DNA of 6,413 bases, taken from NCBI GenBank assembly GCA_036399715.1, contig DASWMO010000111.1, forward strand, positions 1 through 6,413. The letters are read 5' to 3'. A program made the translations under genes and the position numbers. Under the pieces are notes generated by a model. That model saw nothing but the letters and a program-made list of their open reading frames with translations. It ran no database searches and was not told where the DNA came from. The number at the start of each line of letters is the position of its first letter. The stretch's first letter is position 1. Shown one piece after another: positions 1-5,800 of this stretch. Origin of the DNA: DASVSE01 sp036399715 (GTDB lineage Bacteria; Bacteroidota; Rhodothermia; Rhodothermales; Rubricoccaceae).

Positions 1-1
1 C

Positions 2-346
2 CTCGAAGGCGTCGAGTCCGACGAGAGCCGGGCGGCGCTGTACTCGACCGTCCACGGCGCGGGCCGCGTCATGAGCCGGACGCAGGCGGCCGGCAAGACG
101 CGGTGGAAGGGCGGTCAGAAGGTGAAGGTCAGCGAGGGCGCCGTCTCGCCGCAGATGATGCGCGAGTGGGTCGACAGGGCCGGGGTCGAGCTCCGCGGGG
201 CCGGCGTCGACGAGTCGCCGCACGTCTACAAGCGGCTCCCCGAGGTGCTCGCGTACCACGCCCCGTCGGCCCGCGTGCTCCACACGCTTACGCCCGTCGG
301 GGTCGCGATGGCGGGCGAGAACGAGGTCGACCCGTTCCGGGACTGA
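2..346 (+). CDS. rtcB: RNA-splicing ligase RtcB, C-terminal part (5' truncated by window)
   Basis: The frame is open from base 2 to the TGA at 344-346 and gives the last 114 residues of an RtcB-family RNA ligase. This Mn2+- and GTP-dependent cytoplasmic enzyme joins RNA 3'-phosphate or 2',3'-cyclic phosphate ends to 5'-OH ends, in tRNA splicing or RNA repair. The key evidence is the motif TVHGAGRVMSR at visible residues 16-26. In studied RtcB enzymes (E. coli, Pyrococcus) the histidine of this HGAGR motif is the one that becomes covalently guanylylated; here it is His18, codon 53-55. The tail LHTLTPVGVAMAG is the usual C-terminal strand. The protein then runs on to ENEVDPFRD, where short RtcBs end in V-K-G, so the terminal lysine of the short forms is not evident. 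The internal ATG at 71 is only Met24 of this frame and lies inside the active-site motif, so it is not the start. The following gene begins 173 nt downstream, so no operon link is evident. Confidence 0.9.
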   Translation, partial: LEGVESDESRAALYSTVHGAGRVMSRTQAAGKTRWKGGQKVKVSEGAVSPQMMREWVDRAGVELRGAGVDESPHVYKRLPEVLAYHAPSARVLHTLTPVGVAMAGENEVDPFRD

Positions 347-519
347 CAGCCGGCTCAGGCACAAGGCGTGGCGGGCCGGAGTGCGGGCAGAAGGCAGCCA
401 TTTTCAGCCACGGAGACGGAGGGACCAGTTGAGCGGGTGCCCTGAGCGTCCTTAGTTTCAGACCGGCACAGTATCCTTACATATCAGGACATCATCCGGG
501 CTTCTCCTGCCGAACGGAC

Positions 520-1713
520 ATGACTGACTCTTCCACCGGACCCGATTGGTACCGGCTCTTAGTGCACAATGTCGAGGGGTTCGCCCTGTTCGTCGTTGAC
601 CCCGACGGCATCGTCCAGACGTGGAACCCTGGGGCCGAGGCCCTCTTCGGGTGGACCGAGGGCGAGATCGTCGGCCAGACCTGCAAGGTCCTCTGGACCC
701 CCGAAGATCTCGAGGTCGGGGCCGACCGGAACGAGCGGCAGACGGCCGCACTCGCCGGCGAGGCTCCCGACGAGCGGTGGCACGTCCGCCGGGACGGCTC
801 CCGGGTCTACGTCCACGGCGTCACGTCGGCCATCCACAACGACGGCAAGGTCGTCGGGTTCGCCAAGGTTGCCCGGGACGCTGCCATGCGCGAGCACACG
901 TTCGAGGCTCTCCTCGGCTGGGGTCGGGCGGTCCACCGGCCGGCGCGGCGGGTGGGAGAGGCCCAGGTAATCGCCGCGCTCCAGCAGGCCCTCGACGCCG
1001 AGCGGGCGGAGGTCCGCCGGCTCACGGGCGAGCTCCCGGCTGCACTCGCCGAGGCCGTCGCCGGCGAGCAGCGCCGGATTGCGGCGGTCCTCCACGACGA
1101 CCTCCAGCAGCTTCTCGTCGGGGCCTCGATGCAGGTCAAAACGCTTCGCGATCACGGGGCCACCGAGGAGGTTGCCGCCCCGGCCGAGCGGGTCGCCCGA
1201 ACGCTCGACCGCGCGATCGCGTCGACCCGCTCGCTCACGGCCCGGCTCGTCCCCCCGGACGTCCTGACGGCCCCGCTCCCGCGGGCGCTCGGATGGCTGG
1301 CCCGGAACGTCTCAGAGACGTACGGGCTCGACATCGACCTCGACATCGGGGACGTCGATGGGGGGCCGGGTCACGCCGCGCTCGAAGGCCACATCCGGCT
1401 TCTCATCTTCGAGGCGGTCCGCGAGCTCCTCTTCAACATCGTGAAGCACGCCAAGACCGGCGGCGCCCGCGTGTCGGCCCGGGCGACCGGCCGGGTCCTC
1501 ACGGTCGTCGTCGAAGACCGTGGCGTCGGGGTGGCCGAGGACGCCGAGCCGGGGTACGGGCTCGCGGCGGTCCGCCGTCACCTCGGGGCCGTCGGGGGCG
1601 CCCTCCGGGTCGGCCGTCTCCCCGGCGGGGGGACGAGGGCCGTCGTCCGGGTTCCTCGGGACCCTCTGGACCCACCCCGCCCTCAACGACGCGTGCGCGA
1701 CCATCAGGAATAA
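520..1713 (+). CDS. Cytoplasmic PAS sensor histidine kinase, NarL/HisKA_3 type
   Basis: This 397-aa protein should sense a signal through PAS, autophosphorylate a histidine with ATP and pass the phosphate to a response regulator, probably the one encoded next. No hydrophobic segment long enough for a membrane helix is visible, so it is probably cytosolic. Residues about 11-120 form a PAS domain (FVVDPDGIVQTWNPGAEALFGW, then WHVRRDGSRVYVHG and GFAKVARD). Residues about 145-185 look like a charged coiled coil (ALDAERAEVRRLTGEL). The H-box is EQRRIAAVLHDDLQQLL with His192 as phosphoacceptor, the HisKA_3 pattern. The HATPase part has an N-box around EAVRELLFNIVKHA (Asn306), a G1 box VEDRGVGV (Asp333) and a G2 box GYGLAAVRRH (345-354). 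The last ~17 residues are Pro/Arg-rich and disordered. The ligand is unknown; no heme or flavin signature can be read. Leucine codons are almost all CTC (residues 1-80: five CTC, one CTG, one TTA). The ATG at 520 is chosen because it sits just before the PAS domain; no Shine-Dalgarno is seen. Confidence 0.9.
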   Translation: MTDSSTGPDWYRLLVHNVEGFALFVVDPDGIVQTWNPGAEALFGWTEGEIVGQTCKVLWTPEDLEVGADRNERQTAALAGEAPDERWHVRRDGSRVYVHGVTSAIHNDGKVVGFAKVARDAAMREHTFEALLGWGRAVHRPARRVGEAQVIAALQQALDAERAEVRRLTGELPAALAEAVAGEQRRIAAVLHDDLQQLLVGASMQVKTLRDHGATEEVAAPAERVARTLDRAIASTRSLTARLVPPDVLTAPLPRALGWLARNVSETYGLDIDLDIGDVDGGPGHAALEGHIRLLIFEAVRELLFNIVKHAKTGGARVSARATGRVLTVVVEDRGVGVAEDAEPGYGLAAVRRHLGAVGGALRVGRLPGGGTRAVVRVPRDPLDPPRPQRRVRDHQE

Positions 1714-1803
1714 CCGGCCCGACAGTAAGGAAAATCCTAAATGGCTGGCCTGACGTGACCCCGGGGGCGGACCGAGCGTTTTGCAGGCCCGCCCCTTTGC
1801 GCC

Positions 1804-2205
1804 TTGCCCCCGAGCCCCATCTCCGTCCTCGTTGTCGACGACCACGCCGTCGTTCGGGAAGCGGTCTCGGACCTCGTGGCGGCGACTGCTGGCCTAGCCG
1901 TCTGGGGGACCGCCGTCTCGGGTGACGACGCGCTCGCCCAACTCGAGCGGACCGGTTCGGTCGAGGCAGACCGCATAGACGGCCCGATCGTCGTCGTTAC
2001 GGACGTCCAGATTCCGGGGATGAACGGGCTCGAACTCGTCGCCGAGGTGTGCTCGCGGTGGCCGTCTCTCCCGTGCCTGGTGATCTCCGCCAAGCAGGAG
2101 TACGCCTCCCTCGCGACGGTGGCCGGGGCGGTGGGGTTCATCGAGAAAGGCGACCCGGCGGGGCTCATCGCGGCCGTCTTCCGTGCCGGCGCGGGAGCGG
2201 AGTAG
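1804..2205 (+). CDS. Stand-alone response regulator receiver (REC) protein, TTG start
   Basis: This 133-aa protein is a complete CheY-like receiver. The acidic pair is Asp12/Asp13 (VLVVDDHAVVREAV, typical of the NarL family), the phosphoacceptor is Asp67 (VVTDVQIPGMNG), the switch Ser is Ser95 (LVISAK) and the invariant Lys is Lys115 (GFIEKGDP). It ends 18 residues after that lysine (AGLIAAVFRAGAGAE), so the LuxR-type helix-turn-helix normally fused to such receivers is absent. No HTH-like sequence appears in any frame of the 150 nt downstream. It lies 90 nt after the histidine kinase on the same strand and is its likely phosphoryl acceptor. Start choice: the frame has a stop at 1756-1758 and no ATG or GTG before VLVVDD, so the TTG at 1804 is the only usable start that keeps the first beta strand. 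Output could be by protein-protein contact, as a phosphate sink, or by feeding another kinase; none of these is shown here. Confidence 0.86.
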   Translation: MPPSPISVLVVDDHAVVREAVSDLVAATAGLAVWGTAVSGDDALAQLERTGSVEADRIDGPIVVVTDVQIPGMNGLELVAEVCSRWPSLPCLVISAKQEYASLATVAGAVGFIEKGDPAGLIAAVFRAGAGAE

Positions 2206-2305
2206 CTCTCGGAGCATCACCCCGTCCAGTCACGACGGCCCGTGTGGTAGGTGCTGTTCTCGGCGGCGACGGCGCAGCAGGCCTGATGGCCAGAGCTGGA
2301 CGGCT

Positions 2306-2330
2306 GAACCGCCGGTCTGCACCGGCGTTC
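2306..2330 (+). repeat. Hairpin upstream of the small hydrophilic ORF
   Basis: The arm CGCCGGT (2310-2316) pairs perfectly with ACCGGCG (2321-2327) around a CTGC loop. Three more pairs, GAA (2306-2308) with TTC (2328-2330), form if C2309 bulges. It sits about 100 nt after the receiver stop and 25 nt before the ATG at 2356. It could end the two-component transcript or structure the 5' leader of the small gene. No T-run follows, so a classical intrinsic terminator is not proven. Confidence 0.5.
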
Positions 2331-2355
2331 GACGCGGCCACATTCCCCCACCGCC

Positions 2356-2529
2356 ATGTCCGACGACAGCAAGAAGGCCAAGACGAACCAGAAGACCGGC
2401 CAGCACAAGCAGCACGACGACGTCCAGGGGGGCGGCGTCGGCGGCGGCAAGCCCAAGCACGCCGACGGGACTCAGTCCGAGCACAGCAAGAACGAGCGGA
2501 CGGGCAGCCAGAGCGGGGGCGGCAACTAG
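2356..2529 (+). CDS. Small hydrophilic hypothetical protein (57 aa)
   Basis: An ATG at 2356 opens 57 codons ending with TAG at 2527-2529. The product begins MSDDSKKAKTNQKTGQHKQH, then has GGGVGGGKPKHADGTQSEHS, and ends NERTGSQSGGGN. It is almost free of hydrophobic residues (two Val, one Ala-Lys stretch, no Leu, Ile, Phe, Trp or Cys) and rich in Lys, Gly, Gln, Ser, His, Asn and Asp. This predicts an intrinsically disordered cytosolic protein. The composition and the GGN ending loosely recall small stress-associated glycine/lysine-rich proteins (KGG-type), but I see no true KGG repeat, so no function is assigned. Support for coding comes from the clean start and stop, G/C at nearly every third codon position, and residue choices that are coherent rather than the Arg/Pro/Ala mix of GC-rich shadow frames. 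A strong hairpin lies 25 nt upstream. No Shine-Dalgarno is obvious. Confidence 0.62.
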   Translation: MSDDSKKAKTNQKTGQHKQHDDVQGGGVGGGKPKHADGTQSEHSKNERTGSQSGGGN

Positions 2530-2585
2530 CCCCCGCGGCACAGCGAGGCAGCAGCGTCCTGGACAGCGCGAATGGACGGTTCACG

Positions 2586-2624
2586 GGTAAGCCCTGGCGC
2601 CGAAAGGGATCCGGTGGGCTTACC
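2586..2624. repeat. 9-bp perfect inverted repeat after the small ORF
   Basis: GGTAAGCCC (2586-2594) is the exact reverse complement of GGGCTTACC (2616-2624), with a 21-nt spacer. It begins 56 nt after the small ORF stop. It may be a transcript-end structure for that gene. No T-run follows and the loop is long, so its role is uncertain. Confidence 0.5.
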
Positions 2625-2655
2625 TCCGGCCGCTTCGTGAGTCCCGGACAGCAGG

Positions 2656-2698
2656 CGGGAGGAGTTCGCCTCGCCTCAACCGAGGCGCACTCCTCCCG
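2656..2698. repeat. Strong 10+7-bp hairpin
   Basis: CGGGAGGAGT (2656-2665) pairs with ACTCCTCCCG (2689-2698). After one T/C mismatch (2666/2688), CGCCTCG (2667-2673) pairs with CGAGGCG (2681-2687), leaving a 7-nt loop. That is 17 pairs out of 18 positions. No T-run follows (the next bases are AGATACC), so it is not a textbook Rho-independent terminator. It could be a T-less terminator, an RNA-stabilising structure or a mobile-repeat remnant. Confidence 0.7.
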
Positions 2699-2759
2699 AG
2701 ATACCGACGCCCGGCTCGGCTGCTTCGACGACATCGCCGGTTCCGGTATCCCGAGGAGT
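2689..2759. repeat. Alternative long-range inverted repeat competing with the 2656-2698 hairpin
   Basis: ACTCCTC (2689-2695) and GATACCG (2700-2706) are the reverse complements, in the right order, of GAGGAGT (2753-2759) and CGGTATC (2744-2750). This makes a 7+7-bp stem with a small internal loop (CCGA against CC). The segment 2689-2695 is also the right arm of the stronger upstream hairpin, so the two folds exclude each other. GAGGAGTT is therefore present twice directly (2659-2666, 2753-2760) and once inverted. The function is unknown. Confidence 0.45.
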
Positions 2760-2925
2760 TGGCTCGGTCGCTCTCCCGACTGAACCCGCCGAGGGGCAAC
2801 CGCAAGGGTTCCGCCGCCGATCTCGACACACACGGCTTTCCGAGCACGTCCCGCGCCTCCGCAACACGAGGCCCACGCGTACCAAGACGGCGTGGCCACG
2901 CGCTCCTCCCCCCTGTTGCGCCACT

Positions 2926-2952
2926 GCTGGCTGCACGCAGCGTGCAACCAGC
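2926..2952. promoter_or_regulatory. 27-nt near-perfect palindrome upstream of uvrA2, operator candidate
   Basis: The arms are GCTGG + TGCACGC (2926-2930, 2932-2938) and GCGTGCA + CCAGC (2940-2946, 2948-2952), symmetric about A2939. All 12 arm pairs match and only the C2931/A2947 position breaks symmetry. The last base lies 56 nt before the uvrA2 ATG. A dyad of this length with almost no loop cannot make a good RNA hairpin at its centre but is typical of a binding site for a dimeric repressor such as a TetR-type protein. No regulator gene is in the window, so the operator role is inference. Confidence 0.55.
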
Positions 2953-2981
2953 GCCTCAACCATCGGTGCGACGTGCGCTGG
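2948..2981 (+). repeat. Alternative 7-bp stem in the uvrA2 leader
   Basis: CCAGCGC (2948-2954) is the exact reverse complement of GCGCTGG (2975-2981), with a 20-nt loop. Its left arm shares CCAGC with the 27-nt palindrome, so in RNA the two pairings would compete. It lies 27 nt before the uvrA2 ATG. It may be a chance consequence of GC-rich sequence or a leader structure affecting expression. Confidence 0.3.
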
Positions 2982-3008
2982 CGGCTTCACCCTTCCCCCT
3001 GCGTCACG

Positions 3009-5558
3009 ATGTCGACTCCCCCTGCGTTTTCCGGATTCGTGCAGGTGCGCGGGGCGCGGGAGCACAACCTCAAAGACGTCTCACTGCAGGTGCCGCGCGA
3101 CGCGCTCGTCGTCTTCACCGGTGTGTCCGGCTCGGGCAAGTCCTCGCTGGCCTTCGGGACGCTCTACGCCGAGGCACAGCGGCGCTACCTCGAGTCGGTC
3201 TCGCCGTATGCCCGCCGCCTGTTCCACCAGGTCGGGGCGCCCGACGTGGACGCCATCGACGGCCTGCCGCCGGCCGTCGCCCTGCAGCAGCAGCGCGGCG
3301 CACCGACCGCCCGCTCCTCGGTGGGCAGCGTGACGACGCTGTCCAACCTGGTCCGCATGCTGTACTCGCGCGCCGGGGCGTACCCGCCGGGTCAGGGCAT
3401 CATCTACGCCGAGGGCTTCTCGCCCAATACGCCCGAGGGGGCCTGCACGAATTGCCACGGGCAGGGCCGGGTCTACGAGGTGACGGAGGCCTCGATGGTC
3501 CCGGACCCGTCGCTCACCATCCGCGAGCGGGCGGTCGCGGCGTGGCCGCAGGCGTGGGGTGGGCAGAACCAGCGCGACATCCTGGTGACGCTGGGCATCG
3601 ACGTGGACGTGCCGTGGCGCGAGTTGCCACAGGAGACGCGTGAGTGGATCCTGTTCACGGACGAGCAGCCCGCCGTGCCGGTCCATCCGGGCCTGAGCCC
3701 TGAGCAGACCCGGCGCGCGGTGGCGCGCGGGGCCGAGCCGAACTACATGGGGACGTTCAGCAGCGCCCGCCGGCACGTCCTGCACACCTTCGGCGCCACC
3801 GAGAGCGCGGCGATGAGACGCCGGGTGCAGACCTACATGGTCTCGGCCGAGTGCCCGGTGTGCGGCGGCAAGCGGCTGCGGCCGGAGGCGTTGGCCGTGA
3901 CGTTCGCAGGGCTCGACATCACGGAGTTCTCGCGCCTGCCCCTCAAGGGCGTCGCCGCGCTGCTGCGTCCCTACGCCACCGGGCAGGAGGACGGGCACGC
4001 GGAGCTCGTCCAGCACCGGCCCGAGCAGGCCCTGGCCCGGCAGCGCCTGACCGAAGACCTGGCCGCCCGGCTGGACGTGCTGCTGGACCTGGGTCTGGGC
4101 TACCTCCAGCTCGAGCGCTCGACGCCCACACTCTCGCCCGGCGAGTTGCAGCGGCTGCGCCTGGCCACCCAGCTGTACTCCAACCTGTTCGGCGTGGTGT
4201 ACGTCCTCGACGAGCCCTCGGCCGGCCTGCACCCCGCCGACACAGAGGCGCTGCTCGCGGCACTGGGCAGCCTGAAGGCCGCCGGCAACTCCCTCTTCGT
4301 CGTCGAGCACGACCTCGACGTGGTCCGCCGCGCCGACTGGCTCGTCGACGTCGGTCCGGGGGCCGGGGAACAGGGCGGCGAGATCCTCTACAGCGGCCCA
4401 CCGGAGGGGCTGCGGACCGTGGAGGACTCGAAGACCGCCGAGTACCTGTTCAGGACGTGGCCTCAGGACGCGCACCCGCCGCGCACGCCCACCGGGTGGC
4501 TGGAGCTCGGCGGCGTGACGCGCCACAACCTCGAGGACCTGAGCGTCCGGTTCCCGCTGGGCGTGCTGACCTGCGTGACCGGCGTCTCGGGGTCCGGCAA
4601 GTCGACTCTGGTCAGTGGGGTGCTGGCGGACACGCTGGCGGCGCGCCTCGGTCAGGGCGACGGAGGGCAGGCACCTCCTCCACTCGACGAGGACGACGCC
4701 GAGAACGCCCCGGCACCCGGCCCTGCCGCGCACCTCGGAGGCGACGTGGCCTCGCTGTCCCGGCTGGTGCGGGTGGACCAGAAGCCGATCGGCCGCACGC
4801 CCCGGAGCAACATGGCCACCTACACCGGCCTGTTCGACCACGTCCGCAAGCTGTTCGCCGCCACGCCGCTGGCCCGGCAGCGCGGCTACGGGCCGGGGCG
4901 CTTCTCCTTCAACGTCAAGGGAGGGCGCTGCGACCACTGCCAGGGCGAGGGCTGGGTGACCGTCGAGCTGCTGTTCCTGCCCAGCGTGTACGCGCCCTGC
5001 CCGGTCTGCCACGGCGCGCGGTACAACGCCGAGACACTGGACGTCCAGTACCGGGGCCGCACCATCGCCGAAGTGCTGGGCCTGACCGTAGACACCGCCT
5101 GGGACTTTTTTCGGGACGACGTGGCCGTGTTCCGCAGTCTGGACACCCTCCGCGAGGTCGGGCTGGGCTACCTGAGGCTCGGGCAACCCGCCACCGAGCT
5201 CTCGGGCGGCGAGGCGCAGCGGATCAAGCTGGCAACCGAGTTGCAGCGTGCCGGACGGGGGCAGACGCTGTACGTCCTCGACGAGCCCACCACCGGCCTG
5301 CACCCCGCCGACGTAGAGCGTCTGGCCCGCCAGCTCGACCGGTTGGTCGACGCCGGACACACCGTGATCGCCGTGGAGCACGACATGCAACTGGTCGTCA
5401 GCAGCGACTGGGTCATTGACGTCGGCCCCGGGGCGGGCGACGAGGGTGGCCAGATCGTGGCGCAGGGGACGCCCGGTGAGGTCGCAGGGGTGCCGGGTAG
5501 CCGGACCGCGCCCTATCTCGCGATGGCGCTTGGCGACGCAGGGCACGAGGCAGCCTGA
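3009..5558 (+). CDS. uvrA2: Class II excinuclease UvrA-like ABC ATPase (UvrA2)
   Basis: This 849-aa soluble ABC ATPase with two nucleotide-binding domains belongs to the UvrA family, whose dimers bind damaged DNA. NBD1 has Walker A GVSGSGKSS (38-46), the signature LSPGELQRLRLA (375-386), Walker B VVYVLDEPSAGLHP (396-409) and the EHD switch (433-435). NBD2 has Walker A GVSGSGKST (525-533), the standard signature LSGGEAQRIKLA (731-742), Walker B YVLDEPTTGLHP (755-766) and EHD (790-792). Zinc-type cysteine pairs are C146/C149, C282/C285, C641/C644 and C664/C667. At 849 aa it is shorter than housekeeping UvrA (about 940). The FHQVGAPDVDAIDGLPPAVALQQQ stretch and the LSPGE variant fit class II, which lacks the UvrB-binding domain. 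Relatives act in damage tolerance (Deinococcus UvrA2) or drug resistance (DrrC). A Pro/Asp/Ala-rich low-complexity linker spans 548-575. The ATG at 3009 is chosen over a GTG at 2892, which would add 39 Cys/His/Trp-rich residues unlike the family. Leucine codons favour CTG (residues 358-400: eight CTG, four CTC, one TTG), unlike the neighbouring genes. Promoter unknown; a palindrome lies upstream. Confidence 0.93.
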   Translation: MSTPPAFSGFVQVRGAREHNLKDVSLQVPRDALVVFTGVSGSGKSSLAFGTLYAEAQRRYLESVSPYARRLFHQVGAPDVDAIDGLPPAVALQQQRGAPTARSSVGSVTTLSNLVRMLYSRAGAYPPGQGIIYAEGFSPNTPEGACTNCHGQGRVYEVTEASMVPDPSLTIRERAVAAWPQAWGGQNQRDILVTLGIDVDVPWRELPQETREWILFTDEQPAVPVHPGLSPEQTRRAVARGAEPNYMGTFSSARRHVLHTFGATESAAMRRRVQTYMVSAECPVCGGKRLRPEALAVTFAGLDITEFSRLPLKGVAALLRPYATGQEDGHAELVQHRPEQALARQRLTEDLAARLDVLLDLGLGYLQLERSTPTLSPGELQRLRLATQLYSNLFGVVYVLDEPSAGLHPADTEALLAALGSLKAAGNSLFVVEHDLDVVRRADWLVDVGPGAGEQGGEILYSGPPEGLRTVEDSKTAEYLFRTWPQDAHPPRTPTGWLELGGVTRHNLEDLSVRFPLGVLTCVTGVSGSGKSTLVSGVLADTLAARLGQGDGGQAPPPLDEDDAENAPAPGPAAHLGGDVASLSRLVRVDQKPIGRTPRSNMATYTGLFDHVRKLFAATPLARQRGYGPGRFSFNVKGGRCDHCQGEGWVTVELLFLPSVYAPCPVCHGARYNAETLDVQYRGRTIAEVLGLTVDTAWDFFRDDVAVFRSLDTLREVGLGYLRLGQPATELSGGEAQRIKLATELQRAGRGQTLYVLDEPTTGLHPADVERLARQLDRLVDAGHTVIAVEHDMQLVVSSDWVIDVGPGAGDEGGQIVAQGTPGEVAGVPGSRTAPYLAMALGDAGHEAA

Positions 5559-5575
5559 AGCGGTCTGAGTGATCG

Positions 5576-5800
5576 TGTGGGCTTCCCCGTTTTCAGGCCC
5601 ACGCAGAACGAGAGACTCGAGGGTCAGGGAAGAGCCTCGACCGTCGGTCGGTCGCCCAGTGATTTGTGCGGCCGGTGATCGTAGTCGTGCTGCCACGCTC
5701 CGGTCTTCTGCCGGACCTCGTCCAGTGTTCGGAAGACGTACGCGTCGAGAAGCTCACGACGCAGGCTTCCGTTGAGACGCTCGATGGACGCGTTCTGTAG
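5576..5800 (-). mobile_element. Remnant of an IS3-family insertion sequence (3' end only)
   Basis: On the + strand a probable element end starts TGTGGGCTTCCCCGTTTT at 5576, with the 5'-TG terminal dinucleotide usual for IS3-family ends. It lies 48 nt outside the transposase stop (read on the - strand), the expected place for the right end. Transposase homology runs to about 5797 and then stops: further in, the frame gives unrelated residues and a stop at 5846-5848. The left end and most of the transposase are missing, so the element is dead. It begins 17 nt after the uvrA2 stop. The inner boundary near 5800 is judged by eye, and the terminal-repeat claim is untested because the partner end is absent. 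GTGGGC (5577-5582) and GCCCAC (5597-5602) also form a small dyad that could help end the uvrA2 transcript. Confidence 0.7.
5624..5797 (-). pseudogene. IS3-family transposase (OrfB, rve integrase core), C-terminal fragment
   Basis: Read on the - strand from 5797 down to a TGA at 5626-5624, this fragment gives 58 codons. It starts QNASIERLNGSLRRELLDAY, continues VFRTLDEVRQKTGAWQHDYD and ends HRPHKSLGDRPTVEALP. This is the classic end of IS3-type OrfB transposases: the QNA-x-IE-x-x-NG block carries the catalytic Glu of the DDE triad, and the W-x-x-DY...RPH-x-x-LG block follows it. The two catalytic Asp residues and all of OrfA are absent, and no start codon is present. It is therefore a truncated, non-functional relic. 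The reading frame of the surviving piece has no stop, suggesting the loss was by deletion and not slow decay. Confidence 0.85.

Larger units (their letters stand above)
2530..3008. other. 479-nt intergenic region, rich in inverted repeats, no convincing gene
   Basis: Nothing in the six frames here resembles a protein family; the long frames crossing it are Arg/Pro/Ser-rich shadows. It does contain several dyads, annotated separately: 2586-2624, 2656-2698, the alternative pairing 2689-2759, the palindrome 2926-2952 and the alternative stem 2948-2981. There is no tRNA- or rRNA-like stretch and no clear promoter box. It separates the small hydrophilic gene from uvrA2 and probably carries the end of one transcript and the leader and control region of the other. 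Confidence 0.7.

Noticed and set aside
429..460. Possible Bacteroidota-type promoter (TTG at 429, TAGTTTCA at 453) before the kinase
   Set aside because: The -7-like box ends TTCA instead of TTTG and the 21-nt spacing is off; too weak to list.
621..1925. 434-aa + frame overlapping the kinase, and similar 522-aa frame at 3851-5419
   Set aside because: Both are Arg/Gly/Pro-rich shadow frames of the kinase and of uvrA2.
2798..2810. AACC-GCAA-GGGTT mini hairpin with a GNRA-like loop
   Set aside because: Four pairs with a bulge is expected by chance in this GC-rich DNA.
2892..3008. GTG start at 2892 adding 39 residues to UvrA2
   Set aside because: The added stretch is Cys/His/Trp/Arg-rich, covers the 27-nt palindrome and has no counterpart in the UvrA family, whose homology begins right after the ATG at 3009.
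2530..3008. tRNA, CRISPR or toxin-antitoxin genes in the gap
   Set aside because: No cloverleaf, no regularly spaced repeat and no small paired ORFs with family motifs were found.
3081..5696. 871-aa open frame on the - strand opposite uvrA2
   Set aside because: It is a GC-rich shadow: Arg/Gly/Val/His-rich with no recognisable domain, fully antisense to a gene with all ABC motifs intact.
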